A stretch of DNA of 64,000 nt from Chitinophaga filiformis (GCF_900102545.1 NZ_FNBN01000002.1:780264-844263), one strand, 5' to 3'; positions 28,015-36,827 are shown, counted from the first letter of the stretch. Notes: generated from the letters alone by a model not told the origin. Translations and numbers: made by a program.

Positions 28015-28665
28015 CTAGTTAATACGTTTATCAAATCCCAAACCGACCAATTCAGTATAGGCTACCCAGACATCCTCCGGTATTTCCTGTGGTATCTGAA
28101 ATCCTTTGCTGCTGTATGTTTTTATTCTATACAGATCACCTGCCAGCGTATCGAGAAATGTCTCATAGGGAATAATACCGCTGGAGAGATATTCAGCCAT
28201 TGATATCTGCGGAGATGTTACAGAGATGGGAACTTCTTTAAAATGATTCCTGAAAGTAGCATAGGTACGCCGTTCCATATAAGGCTTGTGTACAAGTATG
28301 AGGCTCGATGGATGGATATTGCGTTCCTTCAGTAACTGCATACTGAAAACAACATTTTCGCCTGTATTGGTCGATTTGTTTTCCAGGAGGATAGCCGACT
28401 CCGGTACGCCTCTTTTGATCGCCAGTTCTGCAAATGTTTCCGCTTCACTTACTTTCCAGGTCTCCTGTGTCAGATATCCGAAACCGCCTGAGAATACAAT
28501 CAGCGGAGCAAGGCCTTCCATGAAAATATCCGCAGCTCTTTCTGCAACACTGGTATCATGACTACCTAATGCCAGAATACAATCCGATGCTTTAATCTCC
28601 TGGTGCAGGCAAAGATAGTCCCATATTTTCTGGGCCAGTCCGAAAGTCCTGTTGTCTGATTGCAT
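28015..28665 (-). CDS. YdcF/SanA-like DUF218 protein
   Basis: A 216-residue soluble protein with the DUF218 pattern: CILALGSHDTSVAERAADIF, APLIVFSGGFGYLT, then SEAETFAELAIKRGVPESAILLENKSTNTGENVVFS and LILVHKPYMERRTYATF. Compared with E. coli YdcF it fits in length and lacks the membrane anchor of SanA/ElyC. Biochemical role is not known (YdcF binds S-adenosylmethionine). Single minus-strand gene. Confidence 0.88.
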   Translation of the reverse strand: MQSDNRTFGLAQKIWDYLCLHQEIKASDCILALGSHDTSVAERAADIFMEGLAPLIVFSGGFGYLTQETWKVSEAETFAELAIKRGVPESAILLENKSTNTGENVVFSMQLLKERNIHPSSLILVHKPYMERRTYATFRNHFKEVPISVTSPQISMAEYLSSGIIPYETFLDTLAGDLYRIKTYSSKGFQIPQEIPEDVWVAYTELVGLGFDKRIN

Positions 28666-28809
28666 AAGTTAATTCCCGTTGAGAACAATGATCCACTATA
28701 TCCGCAAGGTATTCATAGAATAGCCTTGCCTGTCGTTTGTAATAATACTAATTATACTATTTATATGCAACCCTCATAGTGGAAAAGGGGTAAGCATCAT
28801 ACCAACCTG

Positions 28810-28823
28810 ATGACCATGGTCAT
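28810..28823. promoter_or_regulatory. Perfect 14-base palindrome, candidate FNR/CRP-type site
   Basis: ATGAC-CATG-GTCAT, symmetric throughout. It sits 145 bases upstream of the YdcF-like gene and far upstream of the first universal stress gene. It fits ATGAY-N4-RTCAT, seen also at 39205-39218. CRP/FNR binding is inference. Confidence 0.4.
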
Positions 28824-28992
28824 ACTGGCACATTTTTAATGAAATCCCTTTGAATGGAAAAACCAGCGTCCATGATATTCACAATCACAATGAACCCAGC
28901 ACCCGACAAAAGCAACAGCCGGCTACCACTTGCATTACAAGGTGCTATAACGATATAGGTAACAGCTCAGAGAACAGTTTATTTATGCAGAT

Positions 28993-29228
28993 CATTCAAA
29001 CTTTAGGACTTTAATAAGTGTTATTACCTGTAGCTCCGTGGACCGGGCCAATATGCCAGCTACTTATGTGTGATGATGCGGTCATCAGACTGCCGGGATA
29101 GTATCTTTTCCACGGAGGACGTCGCCTAACTTCTGAAAACAACTATGTATGTTGCCACCGTCCAACAGGTAGCAGCATTCATGTGCATTTCAGGTTTCGT
29201 ATTTGCCTGCACCCGGCCAAGGCCGGGA
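28993..29228 (+). repeat. Left copy of a segmental duplication
   Basis: Aligns with 31817-32066: shared stretches include TTCAAAC-TTAGG, ATAAGTGTTAT, GCTCCGTGGACCGGG, TCATCAGACTGCCGGGATAGTA, AACTTCTGAAAA and the lipoprotein start. Small indels and substitutions separate the copies, so the duplication is old. Confidence 0.8.
29071..29087. promoter_or_regulatory. TGATGA-N5-TCATCA palindrome, conserved in the duplicate
   Basis: TGATGATGCGGTCATCA is a perfect 6-5-6 inverted repeat. The second copy of the segment keeps it as AGATGA-N5-TCATCA (31904-31920), with a different central spacer but the arms preserved. Preservation of the arms while the spacer changes suggests a real site. Confidence 0.45.
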
Positions 29229-29261
29229 AGATCATCGCTATGCCACTGGCAAATGAACTGA
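29145..29261 (+). pseudogene. Truncated copy of the 31984 lipoprotein
   Basis: The frame gives VAAFMCISGFVFACTRPRPG, which is clearly the signal peptide and lipobox of the intact gene at 31984 (SAAFLCISGLIFACTRPTPA), then stops after about ten more unrelated residues. The remaining ~310 codons are missing, replaced by about 80 bases leading into the first universal stress gene. Confidence 0.75.
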
Positions 29262-29303
29262 TTGATGCTGATGTTCACATCAGAAGGATCAACCTGGCTG
29301 AAA

Positions 29304-29324
29304 AGGTAATTTTTTGTATTACCT
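29304..29324. promoter_or_regulatory. 7-7-7 inverted repeat just upstream of the first universal stress gene
   Basis: AGGTAAT-TTTTTGT-ATTACCT ends 20 bases before the start codon at 29345. A second symmetric element, CTGATG-TTCA-CATCAG, lies at 29268-29283. Either could be an operator; no direct evidence. Confidence 0.35.
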
Positions 29325-29344
29325 GTCACTGAAAAACATGTGCC

Positions 29345-30181
29345 ATGAAAAAGATACTTGCTGTTATTGATGCCGTTAATTACAAAGAAGAACAACTGGA
29401 TGCGATAGAATATATTTCCGGTATGTTAAAAAGTGATCTAACCATTGTGATGCCGGAAGATATGGACGGTATCCCTCTTTTTACAGGCCCTGATTTTGCA
29501 ACTGGCGTACCTGAATACTATGATGAGACAGTTATAAAAGTCTGCGAGGAAAAAGGCAGAATCATCAAAAATAATATAGAAGCCATCCGTATGGCCTGCC
29601 AGTCACGCAACCTGTTCTGCGCTTTACATAGTGACAGAGGATCTGCTACAGAAGAAATCATTCTCGAAAGCCGCTTTGCCGACCTCCTGCTGCTGGAAAA
29701 AAACGCGTCCCTTCCTCTCCTGTCTGACGCGGCCCCAACAGATTTTGTTAGAAATGTGCTGGCCAGTGCACAATGCCCGGTGCTTGCAATACCGGAAGAT
29801 ATGTCTGTAATAAAAGGAGTTGTTTTCACTTACAATGGCGCATTTTCCTCCATGTACGCTATAAAGGCATTTGCTGATATATTCCCTGAAATCGTAGCCA
29901 AAGAAGCAACAGTGATCTATGTATCTGAAAAAGGGGACAACACCATACCTCATGAAAAACTACTGAGGGAATACCTGAGCCGTTATAACAGGAACATTTC
30001 CTACAAGATACTGACCGGCAAAGCCGACACATTAATACAGTCTTACCTGCAACAAAAGCAGGATCATATCAGCACCTTCGGCGCCTATGGCAGAAGCAGA
30101 TTATCCCGTTTCTTTAACAGCAGCTGTGCAGAAAATGTACTGCGCATGGCGAAAGGACCACTATTCATCACCCATCCATAA
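29345..30181 (+). CDS. Universal stress protein, tandem two-domain (copy 1)
   Basis: A 278-residue UspA-family protein. First domain from KKILAVIDAVNYKEEQLDA; second from GVVFTYNGAFSSMYAIKAF, ending with the nucleotide-site loop FGAYGRSRLSRFFNSS. The G-x2-G-x(8-9)-S/T pattern points to ATP binding. It aligns without gaps to the protein at 33219, roughly two thirds identical by eye, higher in the second half. Monocistronic in appearance. Likely role in hypoxia or stationary-phase survival (inference). Confidence 0.92.
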   Translation: MKKILAVIDAVNYKEEQLDAIEYISGMLKSDLTIVMPEDMDGIPLFTGPDFATGVPEYYDETVIKVCEEKGRIIKNNIEAIRMACQSRNLFCALHSDRGSATEEIILESRFADLLLLEKNASLPLLSDAAPTDFVRNVLASAQCPVLAIPEDMSVIKGVVFTYNGAFSSMYAIKAFADIFPEIVAKEATVIYVSEKGDNTIPHEKLLREYLSRYNRNISYKILTGKADTLIQSYLQQKQDHISTFGAYGRSRLSRFFNSSCAENVLRMAKGPLFITHP

Positions 30182-30350
30182 CATAGTGAAACAATGAACC
30201 GGTATCTCCATCATTGCAGGAGGATTGCAGATTCCGCCTCTTCTCATCACTTATCCGGAAATGTTTCAATCTCCGACATCTAAAGATGACTATAAACATC
30301 TTTTAAGGCAACCATGATCATATTCCAGCTCTTTCTCCTACAGTACATTT

Positions 30351-31802
30351 ATGGCAAAAAGCCGTATGCTGAAAAGAGCCTGTCTGCTGACCCTACTCTT
30401 AGGACAATATTTCCTTGTTAACGCCAGACAACAAATGTGCTGGCTACCTGCAAATTGTGCGGAGAACAGGCAGCTACTTTTTAGCTATTTCGAACAGTCT
30501 GCATTACTGGGACTTGATCAACGTGATTATGCCTACACACTGGTACAGCAACTGAAAGCTGGTAAAGCGCCTGTAGATTCAGCAGAAACGGATAAACAAC
30601 TGTCAGCGGCCGCAGTGGCCTTCTTCACAGATGTGACTTATGGTACTAAAGTGACCCGGGTAGAATATGACGGGTTGAAATATACACCGGACTGCATGGA
30701 CATCCCCAATTTGTTACATCAGGCCCTTTCTGACGATACTTTCGGCCAACTGCTCAACAAACTGGAACCCACCTGCCCCGAATACAGGGGCGTAAAAACT
30801 ATGATCTCTCAATACACACAGCGTTTACAACATAGCAGTTACCATCCCGTAAAGGTCAGTTCTGACCTCATAGACAGCACTAATCATCCCCTGATAGACA
30901 AGCTATTTCAACTGGGTTACCTGGATACTATCTCTTACAATATACAGGAAGATACCTTGCGAAATAAGGTCCGCGCCATGCAACGCCTGTTTGAATTCCT
31001 TGAAGACGGCGCCCTGAGACGCGGGGTGCTGGAAGAGCTGAATATTCCGCTTGAAAAAAGACTATTGGAATTAAAACATGCGCTGAATACCTTCCGCTGG
31101 CTGAACTGCATACGCAAATACCAGTCAGTTGTTGTTGTGAACATCCCAGCTGCAGGACTTTATCTCTACCAGGGCGACAGCCTGCTGCTATATTCCCGTA
31201 CTATTGTAGGAAAGGAAAGCACTCCTACCTCTCCCCTTACCAGCAGGATAGACGAGATTATCATGTATCCTTACTGGACAGTGCCTTACCAAATTGCCAC
31301 CAGAGAGTTGTTGCCAGGCATAAAAGGTAATCCGGTGGCATACCTGGATGCCGGCAATTACCAGGTACTGGACAAGTCGGGAAGAATACTGGATCCTTCT
31401 GCCATCGACTGGCAATCGCTCAGCAGGACCAATTTCCCTTATACCATCCGGCAGATGAACGGTTGTGACAACTCATTAGGTATTATTAAGCTGAATTTCT
31501 TTAACCCTTACAGTACATACCTGCATGATACGCCCGCTAAAAGCTATTTTATGTTCAACAAACGGTATTTCAGTCATGGCTGCATCCGGGTGGAGGACGC
31601 AATTCCCCTGGCCATGCAGCTACTGCCTGAGGAAGCGCAACGTATAGACAGTCTGGCCAGAGTGGCTGCTGCGCCACAGAAAGGACCTGTTGTTATACCT
31701 GTTAAACAAAAAACGCCAGTGTTCATACTGTATGAAGTGGCCTGGCCCGATCAACAGGGTACTATCAGATTCTATGACGATGTTTATAACCGGTTCAGAT
31801 AA
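30351..31802 (+). CDS. L,D-transpeptidase (YkuD family, YcbB-like)
   Basis: Signal peptide (RACLLTLLLGQYFLVNA), a long N-terminal scaffold (about residues 30-260) with a peptidoglycan-binding-like helix bundle, then the catalytic YkuD domain: VVVNIPAAGLYLY, TPTSPLTSRIDEIIMYPYWTVP and the nucleophile motif FSHGCIRVEDA near residue 410. It forms 3-3 cross-links or attaches proteins to peptidoglycan in the periplasm. 483 residues is usual for Bacteroidota YcbB-type proteins. It sits between the two copies of a duplicated segment. Confidence 0.92.
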   Translation: MAKSRMLKRACLLTLLLGQYFLVNARQQMCWLPANCAENRQLLFSYFEQSALLGLDQRDYAYTLVQQLKAGKAPVDSAETDKQLSAAAVAFFTDVTYGTKVTRVEYDGLKYTPDCMDIPNLLHQALSDDTFGQLLNKLEPTCPEYRGVKTMISQYTQRLQHSSYHPVKVSSDLIDSTNHPLIDKLFQLGYLDTISYNIQEDTLRNKVRAMQRLFEFLEDGALRRGVLEELNIPLEKRLLELKHALNTFRWLNCIRKYQSVVVVNIPAAGLYLYQGDSLLLYSRTIVGKESTPTSPLTSRIDEIIMYPYWTVPYQIATRELLPGIKGNPVAYLDAGNYQVLDKSGRILDPSAIDWQSLSRTNFPYTIRQMNGCDNSLGIIKLNFFNPYSTYLHDTPAKSYFMFNKRYFSHGCIRVEDAIPLAMQLLPEEAQRIDSLARVAAAPQKGPVVIPVKQKTPVFILYEVAWPDQQGTIRFYDDVYNRFR

Positions 31803-31816
31803 CAGTTTATAGGAAT

Positions 31817-32066
31817 TATTCAAACATTAGGGCCCTGATAAGTGTTATCAGTTGTATCAATGCTCCGTGGACCGGGGTTAATATGTCAGCTACTATATTT
31901 ATGAGATGAAGGAGTCATCAGACTGCCGGGATAGTAATTTTTCAACGTGAAGCTGTCACCCAACTTCTGAAAAACAACTATGTATGCCAACACTGTTCCA
32001 CAGGTCAGCAGCGTTCCTGTGCATTTCAGGTTTGATATTTGCCTGTACCCGGCCAACGCCGGCAGA
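31817..32066 (+). repeat. Right copy of the segmental duplication
   Basis: Counterpart of 28993-29228. It covers the non-coding region and first 28 codons of the lipoprotein gene. The TCATCAGACTGCCGGGATAGTA block and the lipobox-coding segment are the best preserved. This copy keeps the whole lipoprotein gene. Confidence 0.8.
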
Positions 32067-33012
32067 CAGTCGCGTAACATCGCAGGACAGTCTGCAAAAA
32101 GCTGCTACAGAGTCTTCAGCTGTATTTTCAGATGCAATGAAGGATACCACACGCTATCAACGGTGCCTTCTTCATCTTGTACATAACAATCCATCGGAGA
32201 AGTGGCCTGTATACGGAGCAGTCCCTCCTGCAGGGGCACTGCTTCCGTATCACAGGATAGTCGCTTTTTATGGCAATCTTTATACACCGGCAATGGGGAT
32301 ACTCGGTATACCCGAAGAAGAAATGCTGGCCAGGTTAAAAGAAGAAACAGCTAGATGGCAGCAGGCAGACACCATGATCCCTGTATTGCCTGCATTGCAT
32401 TACATTGCTGTTACTGCCCAGGAAAACCCAGGCCCCTCAGGTAAATACCGTCTGCGTATGCCGCAGGAAGAACTCGAAAAAATGGTCGCAATGGCCAAAG
32501 AGCAGCATACCTTGCTGTTCCTGGATGTACAGGTAGGTCTCAGTACCCTGCAGGATGAACTGCCACTCCTGGAAACATATCTGCAGCTGCCGGAAGTGCA
32601 TCTTGGGATAGATCCTGAATATTCCATGAAGAATCTGCAGGTACCCAGTTCCAGTATTGGCACCTTTGATGCTGCTGACATTAACTATGCCATTACCTTT
32701 TTGTCGGGCATCGTAAAGAAATACAATCTGTCCCCCAAAATACTGGTAGTACATCGCTTTACACAGGCCATGCTAACCAACTATAAGGATATTAAGAAAG
32801 TACCTGAAGTACAGATAGTGATCAATATGGATGGTTTTGGCTCACCAGCCAAAAAGATAGATAGTTATACCGGCTTCGTTGCGAAGGAACCAGTACAGTA
32901 TACAGGCTTCAAGCTATTTTATAAAGTAGATCCGAAAACAGGCAAACGGATGATGCGGCCGGAGGAAGTGCTGGCGTTGTATCCAAGCCCTGTTTATATA
33001 CAGTATCAGTAA
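31984..33012 (+). CDS. Lipoprotein of unknown function
   Basis: Signal peptide and lipobox FLCISGLIFACTRP (Cys at residue 21), an unstructured Ser/Thr/Ala linker, then a globular domain of about 270 residues. Visible features: HRIVAFYGNLYTPAMGILG, LPALHYIAVTAQENPG, HTLLFLDVQVGLSTLQDELP, GIDPEYSM, and ILVVHRFTQAMLTN. The alternating strands and helices suggest an alpha/beta barrel, perhaps a glycoside-hydrolase-like fold; this is inference and I do not recognise the family. A truncated copy lies at 29145. Confidence 0.8.
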   Translation: MPTLFHRSAAFLCISGLIFACTRPTPADSRVTSQDSLQKAATESSAVFSDAMKDTTRYQRCLLHLVHNNPSEKWPVYGAVPPAGALLPYHRIVAFYGNLYTPAMGILGIPEEEMLARLKEETARWQQADTMIPVLPALHYIAVTAQENPGPSGKYRLRMPQEELEKMVAMAKEQHTLLFLDVQVGLSTLQDELPLLETYLQLPEVHLGIDPEYSMKNLQVPSSSIGTFDAADINYAITFLSGIVKKYNLSPKILVVHRFTQAMLTNYKDIKKVPEVQIVINMDGFGSPAKKIDSYTGFVAKEPVQYTGFKLFYKVDPKTGKRMMRPEEVLALYPSPVYIQYQ

Positions 33013-33218
33013 AGTGAATCCCCTTGTCATGTCTGCACAAGCCCTTCCTCCTCCTGTAAGGGGACAATATTCCTGACCAATGGCATAAGTAATCTGAACA
33101 TGACGACGATCATCTTCGCAGATAACAATGTTCATCTCCGGAACAACTATCGTCATAGGTAAGCGCTTACAAAGGAAATAGCTTTGTTATATCACCCCTC
33201 ACAATAAAACAAGAAACT

Positions 33219-34055
33219 ATGAAAAAGATACTTGCCGTTATTGATGCAGTTAATTACAAGGTAGAACAACTGGATGCAATAGAATATATGGCCGGCGTGT
33301 TAAAAGGCAACCTTACCATTGTTATGCTGGAAGAGGTAAATAGTATCACGCCCCTGATGGCCCCTGACTTTGCAGAAGGCGTACCCGGACGGTACTATGA
33401 GATTGTTATAAAAGCTTCAGAAGAAAAAAGCAGAATCGCCAGAGAAAATACTGAAGCCCTGCATAAAATATGTACGGAACGTGGACTTGCCTGTGCTATA
33501 CATAATGATAAAGGCTACGCTGCAGAAGAAATTATCTTCGAGAGCCGGTTTGCCGACCTGGTACTACTTGGAAAAGAATTATCCTTCCCATTCCTGTTTG
33601 ATACCGAACCAACGGAATTTGTCAAAAATGTACTATCCAACGCACAGTGCCCTGTACTTGTAATACCTGAAGATATATCTGCAGTGAAGGGCGTTGTCTT
33701 TACATACAACGGAACCTTCTCATCGATGTACGCTATAAAAGCATTTGCGGGCATATTCCCGGAACTGGTAGCAAAAGACGCTACAGTGGTTTATGTATGC
33801 GAAAAAGGGCATGATACCATACCGCATGAAAAATTGCTGAAAGAATACCTGGACAGCTACAATAAAAATATTAACTACAAGATATTTTCAGGCAAAGCAG
33901 ATGCTGTACTGCAAGCTTACCTGGAACAAAAACAGGACTACATCACTACATTCGGAGCCTATGGCAGAAGCAGGTTATCGCGCTTTTTCAACAGTAGTAG
34001 TGCTGAGAATGTACTCCGTACGATGAATGGACCGCTTTTCATCACCCATCCATAA
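33219..34055 (+). CDS. Universal stress protein, tandem two-domain (copy 2)
   Basis: A 278-residue paralogue of the protein at 29345, starting KKILAVIDAVNYKVEQLDA and ending in FGAYGRSRLSRFFNSSSAE. Collinear without gaps. The upstream 60 bases also resemble those of copy 1 (GAT-x4-ATGTTCA...). A short frame just upstream (33100-33162, opening MTTIIFADNNVHLRN) looks like the first strand of a response-regulator receiver and may be a remnant. Followed by a strong terminator. Confidence 0.92.
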   Translation: MKKILAVIDAVNYKVEQLDAIEYMAGVLKGNLTIVMLEEVNSITPLMAPDFAEGVPGRYYEIVIKASEEKSRIARENTEALHKICTERGLACAIHNDKGYAAEEIIFESRFADLVLLGKELSFPFLFDTEPTEFVKNVLSNAQCPVLVIPEDISAVKGVVFTYNGTFSSMYAIKAFAGIFPELVAKDATVVYVCEKGHDTIPHEKLLKEYLDSYNKNINYKIFSGKADAVLQAYLEQKQDYITTFGAYGRSRLSRFFNSSSAENVLRTMNGPLFITHP

Positions 34056-34078
34056 GATTGCCAATTCAAATACCAAAC

Positions 34079-34110
34079 AAAAAGATAGCGACCGTAATCG
34101 CTATCTTTTT
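34079..34110. terminator. Strong bidirectional terminator
   Basis: AAAAAGATAGCGA, loop CCGTAA, then TCGCTATCTTTTT: a 13-bp perfect stem with A-run on one side and T-run on the other. It separates convergent universal stress genes ending at 34055 and 34199. Confidence 0.88.
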
Positions 34111-34126
34111 TATTGACAATAAGAGA

Positions 34127-34162
34127 ACCGCCGGCCAACGCTAATATGGCAATACCGGCGGT
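34127..34162. terminator. Second GC-rich hairpin between the convergent stress genes
   Basis: ACCGCCGG (34127-34134) pairs with CCGGCGGT (34155-34162) around a 20-base loop, followed by CCTTTTAAT on the plus strand. Probably a second terminator. Confidence 0.55.
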
Positions 34163-34198
34163 CCTTTTAATAAAGTTCCAAACAGTAAAATGCGGTAA

Positions 34199-35038
34199 TT
34201 ACTGATGAGCAATAAATACCGGTTGCGCTGCCAGTTTTAATATAGGAGCAGCATGGCTTGGGGTGAAGAGCGTAGAAAAAGCATTCCGGCCATAAGCCCC
34301 CATTACGATAAAATCTCTGTTATGCAGCAGCAGGCTGTCCAGCAGACCTGTTTTCACATTACCATCCATAATGATAAAATCCACATCACTATAGTGATCA
34401 TGCAGCCACTCCTTCAGCTTATATCTTTCTTCCGGAGAAGGTTTATTCTTTTCCTCCATAATGGTAATCACTACAGCTGCATGTTCTTTCAGCTCGGGAA
34501 ACAGGTAGGTGAATTGTTTAATGGCAAACACAGAGGAAGCGCGTCCGTCATAGGTAAAAACGATCTTGTTGAGCCCTTCAAAGCTCTCGGGCAATATCAC
34601 GACAGCACATTCTGCATCAGCCAGTACATCCGTCACAAAGCGTGTTGGTACACCTTCCTTTGTCGCAGAGAAGGAAGTCGATGCATCTATCAACACCAGA
34701 TCAGCGTACCTGCTTTCAATGATCACATCGTCCAGCGGCACTCCCCTGTCGCGGTGAACAATCCCTGTTACGCCCCGTCTTTCACAGCTATCTTTAAACA
34801 ACTGAATATTGTCGGCCAGGCATTGTTCCTTTAATTCTTCAACATTCTCCGTCTGCACATGTATGCCACCCTCTATTGCGGTCTCCTTTAACATTTTTGC
34901 CGGTCTGCTTTCATTCACCAGGTTTTCGAGGAAAACACCCGTCAGCTTCGAATGAGACAGCTCACACAGGTAGCAGGCAAAATCAAGCGACGATGGGTCC
35001 AGCTTTACCACATCTGTTACATATAGTATCTTTTTCAT
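34199..35038 (-). CDS. Universal stress protein, tandem two-domain (copy 3)
   Basis: About 279 residues from MKKILYVTDVVKLDPSSLDF at 35038 (the frame stays open to 35074 but those residues are not family-like). The second domain has KIVFTYDGRASSVFAIKQF and the C-terminal loop MGAYGRNAFSTLFTPSHA. Clearly more distant from copies 1 and 2 than they are from each other. It lies 40 bases downstream of the PolX-like gene and is probably co-transcribed with it and the membrane protein gene at 36814. Confidence 0.9.
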   Translation of the reverse strand: MKKILYVTDVVKLDPSSLDFACYLCELSHSKLTGVFLENLVNESRPAKMLKETAIEGGIHVQTENVEELKEQCLADNIQLFKDSCERRGVTGIVHRDRGVPLDDVIIESRYADLVLIDASTSFSATKEGVPTRFVTDVLADAECAVVILPESFEGLNKIVFTYDGRASSVFAIKQFTYLFPELKEHAAVVITIMEEKNKPSPEERYKLKEWLHDHYSDVDFIIMDGNVKTGLLDSLLLHNRDFIVMGAYGRNAFSTLFTPSHAAPILKLAAQPVFIAHQ

Positions 35039-35078
35039 GGAATTATTATTTACAGTGATGAGTAATGATAACAATCTT

Positions 35079-36827
35079 TCAATGCAGCTTCACCTTTGCG
35101 TTCGCCGCAGCTGCCTGCTTGAAATGTTCTACATCTTCCCAGTGCCGGGTATTCAATACATTCTCTCTGCTGCACCATCCCCGACGCGCCATGATGATGC
35201 CCATCTGCATGTAGTCATAGTGACTGCATAACTGGGCGCTGCTGTTGATGACGATCTTTACCCCTTTTTCAGTAGCTCCCTTGAGAAGGTGATCCGTAAG
35301 ATCCAGGTGCTGCGGCTGCGCATTTACCTCCAGAGCAGTACCTGTCTGGGACGCTTTCTTAAAGATCTGGGACCAGTCAAGGGAATCTGGTTCCGGCTGA
35401 CCTATGATCCGCCCGGTTGGATTCGCAATACAATTAATATACGGATGTTCACAGGCCTGTATAAGCTTGTCCCTGTAATGATCTGCATCTGCCCCTGTAA
35501 TCACTGCTGTTACCCAATCCGCCTGCCGTAGCAGCTCGTCAGGAATAGAAGTACTGCCATCTTCCATAATAGCAACGACAATACCTTTTTTCAGGAAGGA
35601 GAAGCCAATGATCCTGTTCACCCGGTCTATTTCGGCAAATTGTTTAGCGTACATGTCAGCCGATAGCTGGTCTGATACAACAATATATTCATAGTGAGGA
35701 AATGCATTCAATGCATAATGGGCAATGCAGGGAATATCATCTTCTCCCTTCCCATAGGCAGTCTGAATCCTCATGTCACCTTTGATCTGGCTGGCATTGA
35801 TCAGTTCCGGCAGCATGTTACGCGCAGCCCGGAACATTTCCCGGCCGCCTTCACGCAGTTCTGGAGGAATATGGGAAAGGCCCAGCCGTCTGTATACATC
35901 TTCCTCTGTACGGCCAGCCACCCAGGCCCCGGTTTCTCCATGAAAGAGCCCTTCAGCACTCAGATTAAATCCTTTCTTCTGCGCTCTTTCGCTAAGCTGA
36001 CTTACATGCTCCAAAGACCCCGTATAGTACAACAAAGTAGCTCCATAGGAATGCCCATCGGCAATCCTGATATCGAGCTGTGTATCATTGTACAACACCA
36101 CAGAGACCTTTTTTCTGCCGGCGACTGCAAGGCTTTGTACCTGAGGGATCTGCATTAAATGCTGTAAAAAACGTTCCCTGTCCTCTTCTGCTACATCCAC
36201 TACCATATCGATATCTCCCACCGTTTCCCCACCTCTTCTCAGGCTGCCTGAAAGAGACGCAGCTTCCACTTCCGGGATCAATCTTACCACACGTAGTATT
36301 TCATTTCCCTGGAGGATGGCATCCCATAACAATAAGCGGGAGCCTTTGGATTTATAAAGTTTCAGACTGCGTTTCAGCTGATCGATCTTTGCATTGCTGA
36401 TACCGCGTACCCTTTTAAGCCTACCTGATAAAATGAGCGATTTCAGCTGTTCAATGGTATCGATGTTTAGTTCTTCATGTAGCTTTCTGACCAGGCCTGA
36501 TCCAAATCCGTTCACATCCAACACTTCCAGTAGCGCAACAGGCACTTTCTGAATCAGGCGCATGTATTTTTTCAATGTGCCCGTAGCTGTAAATTCTGTC
36601 AGATCGTTCTTTATATCCTCAGACAGATGAAGCAGCTTGTCACTTTCTGATGCCGTTAAATAACTGCCGATATCATCTTTTACCTTACTCACTTCAATGG
36701 CCATTTTTTCATACGTCCGGGATAAGGTTGTACGGCCCTGATACTTGTAACAGGCAGACATATGATAATAGATCTCAGATAAGCTCAATTTACAGTATGA
36801 TGATATTGCAGGACTAATGGTGGTCAT
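35079..36827 (-). CDS. PolX-type DNA polymerase with degenerate PHP domain
   Basis: 582 residues: helix-hairpin-helix region (VLDVNGFGSGLVRKLHEELN), pol beta-like palm with SGSLRRGGETVGDIDMVV and the third Asp in TQLDIRIA, so all three polymerase carboxylates remain. The C-terminal PHP domain has lost its metal ligands: the HxH motif is RIQ (GDMRIQTAYGKG), the DH motif is SDQL, the His of the ASVHS-type motif is gone (TAVITG), the AHPTG His is Asn (IANPTG), and TDAH is replaced by NSSAQ. Flanking structural motifs (LEVNAQP, ARRGW, NVLNT) are intact. Gap-filling polymerase without the usual PHP exonuclease is expected. Start overlaps the upstream gene by 14 bases. Confidence 0.9.
   Translation of the reverse strand: MTTISPAISSYCKLSLSEIYYHMSACYKYQGRTTLSRTYEKMAIEVSKVKDDIGSYLTASESDKLLHLSEDIKNDLTEFTATGTLKKYMRLIQKVPVALLEVLDVNGFGSGLVRKLHEELNIDTIEQLKSLILSGRLKRVRGISNAKIDQLKRSLKLYKSKGSRLLLWDAILQGNEILRVVRLIPEVEAASLSGSLRRGGETVGDIDMVVDVAEEDRERFLQHLMQIPQVQSLAVAGRKKVSVVLYNDTQLDIRIADGHSYGATLLYYTGSLEHVSQLSERAQKKGFNLSAEGLFHGETGAWVAGRTEEDVYRRLGLSHIPPELREGGREMFRAARNMLPELINASQIKGDMRIQTAYGKGEDDIPCIAHYALNAFPHYEYIVVSDQLSADMYAKQFAEIDRVNRIIGFSFLKKGIVVAIMEDGSTSIPDELLRQADWVTAVITGADADHYRDKLIQACEHPYINCIANPTGRIIGQPEPDSLDWSQIFKKASQTGTALEVNAQPQHLDLTDHLLKGATEKGVKIVINSSAQLCSHYDYMQMGIIMARRGWCSRENVLNTRHWEDVEHFKQAAAANAKVKLH

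Larger units (their letters stand above)
28666..29344. other. 679-base stretch with regulatory palindromes and gene remnants
   Basis: Contains the palindromic site 28810-28823, the left copy of a duplicated segment (28993-29228), a truncated lipoprotein frame (29145-29261), and inverted repeats at 29268-29283 and 29304-29324 just before the first universal stress gene. No intact gene. Confidence 0.6.
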
